Both the position numbers and the translations under genes were made by a program. The notes below the pieces were generated by a model. It worked only from the letters and a program-made list of their open reading frames with translations. It had not been told where the DNA came from and did not search any database. A stretch of DNA of 6,584 bases from Flavobacteriales bacterium (GTDB lineage Bacteria > Bacteroidota > Bacteroidia > Flavobacteriales_D > Parvicellaceae), in contig JALTUD010000250.1 in the NCBI GenBank assembly GCA_027047735.1, positions 1-6,584 on the forward strand, given 5' to 3'. Below, piece by piece: positions 6,181-6,584 of this stretch. How positions within the stretch are numbered: the stretch's first letter is position 1; every line of letters begins with the position of its first letter.

Positions 6181-6474
6181 TTATTTTTTCACTTTTACTT
6201 TACTCTTTACTCCCTCCACAAATGTTTTAGCCGGTTTGAACGCCGGAATATTGTGTGCCGGAATAATAATCGTTGTGTTTTTAGAAATATTTCTTCCTGT
6301 TTTTTCAGCTCTTTCTTTAACGATAAAGCTTCCAAACCCCCTTAAATAAACGTTTTCTCCATTTTCAAGAGCTTCCTTGATTTCATTCATAAACGCCTCT
6401 ACAGTAGCTTGAACAGCAATTTTCTCAATCCCCGTCTTATCTGCAATGCTTGTTACAATTTCTGCCTTTGTCAT
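6181..6474 (-). CDS. hup: HU-family DNA-binding protein
   Basis: A 97-residue protein of normal HU/IHF length. It binds and bends DNA as a dimer and helps pack the chromosome. Residues 1-42 form the helical dimer core (MTKAEIVTSIADKTG, then VQATVEAFMNEIKEAL). The family signature follows: NVYLRGFGSF (41-50), the arm EKTGRNISKNTTIIIPA (57-73), and NIPAFKPAKTFVEGV (75-89). The tail SKVKVKK is basic. In classic HU the arm tip carries the intercalating proline of RNPxTG; here that place is Ile63 (GRNISKN), as I remember for other flavobacterial HU proteins. It is followed after 27 bases by the basic mini-protein, likely on the same transcript. An AAGGAG sequence (6502-6507) is 27 bases before the ATG, too far to act as a ribosome-binding site, as is usual in this phylum. 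Confidence 0.96.
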   Translation of the reverse strand: MTKAEIVTSIADKTGIEKIAVQATVEAFMNEIKEALENGENVYLRGFGSFIVKERAEKTGRNISKNTTIIIPAHNIPAFKPAKTFVEGVKSKVKVKK

Positions 6475-6524
6475 TCTAAACTAATTTTGTTTACTAAAAT
6501 TCTCCTTGTTTTTATATGGGGGGA

Positions 6525-6554
6525 CAAATTTAATTTAATTTTTTGAACTATAAA
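6525..6554 (-). promoter_or_regulatory. hup: Bacteroidota-type promoter for the HU gene
   Basis: Read on the minus strand, TAAATTTG (6525-6532) matches TAnnTTTG exactly, and TTTA (6551-6554) lies 18 bases upstream as a -33-like box. Transcription would start near 6519, at a run of six C (6518-6523 region), giving a leader of about 45 nt before the ATG at 6474. The A/T-rich leader without a close Shine-Dalgarno sequence fits Bacteroidota translation initiation. Confidence 0.65.
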
Positions 6555-6584
6555 GTGTTTTTTTTCTTTTTTCTTCAATTATTA

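Noticed and set aside
6502..6507. AAGGAG as Shine-Dalgarno site of the HU gene
   Set aside because: It is 27 bases before the ATG with no start codon at a suitable distance, and Bacteroidota rarely use such sites.

Overview
The window is AT-rich and looks like a chromosomal segment from a member of the Bacteroidota, most likely order Flavobacteriales. The evidence is the protein set (flavobacterial-type HU, CoaX, RNase G and a FadL-like outer-membrane protein ending in a basic WFRKRKYD tail), the Bacteroidota-style promoters (TAnnTTTG with an upstream TTTA/TTTG box) and the absence of Shine-Dalgarno sequences at usable distances. Species cannot be read from the sequence.

Every convincing gene is on the minus strand. 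In transcription order, right to left: (1) a promoter, then an HU-family DNA-binding protein (6181-6474), then a 30-residue, extremely basic mini-protein (6061-6153) that is easily missed and may be a ribosome-associated peptide. (2) A gene-free stretch of about 690 bases (5369-6060), with a hairpin that may terminate the HU unit, a short AT-rich tandem repeat, several inverted repeats and one good candidate promoter. (3) A tightly packed operon: RNase G/E (rng), type III pantothenate kinase (coaX, 1 base after rng), an outer-membrane beta-barrel protein (overlapping coaX by 8 bases) and a secreted TPR-like protein (25 bases further on). (4) A long, strong hairpin terminator at 368-425.

The left end (1-436) has no believable gene. 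It holds the most unusual signal of the window: a 162-base-period tandem duplication whose two copies fold into the same 17-bp hairpin with compensating base changes. The second copy runs into a further module (294-431) that can be drawn as a closed multi-branch structure ending in the terminator hairpin. It looks like a structured RNA or mobile intergenic element typical of flavobacteria, possibly related to the described Flavo-1 motif.

Together the genes are housekeeping: RNA processing and decay (rng), coenzyme A synthesis (coaX), chromosome packaging (HU), plus two envelope proteins of unknown role. The candidate promoter of rng would give a leader of about 225 nt containing two dyads, which raises the possibility of regulation through the RNase's own leader.
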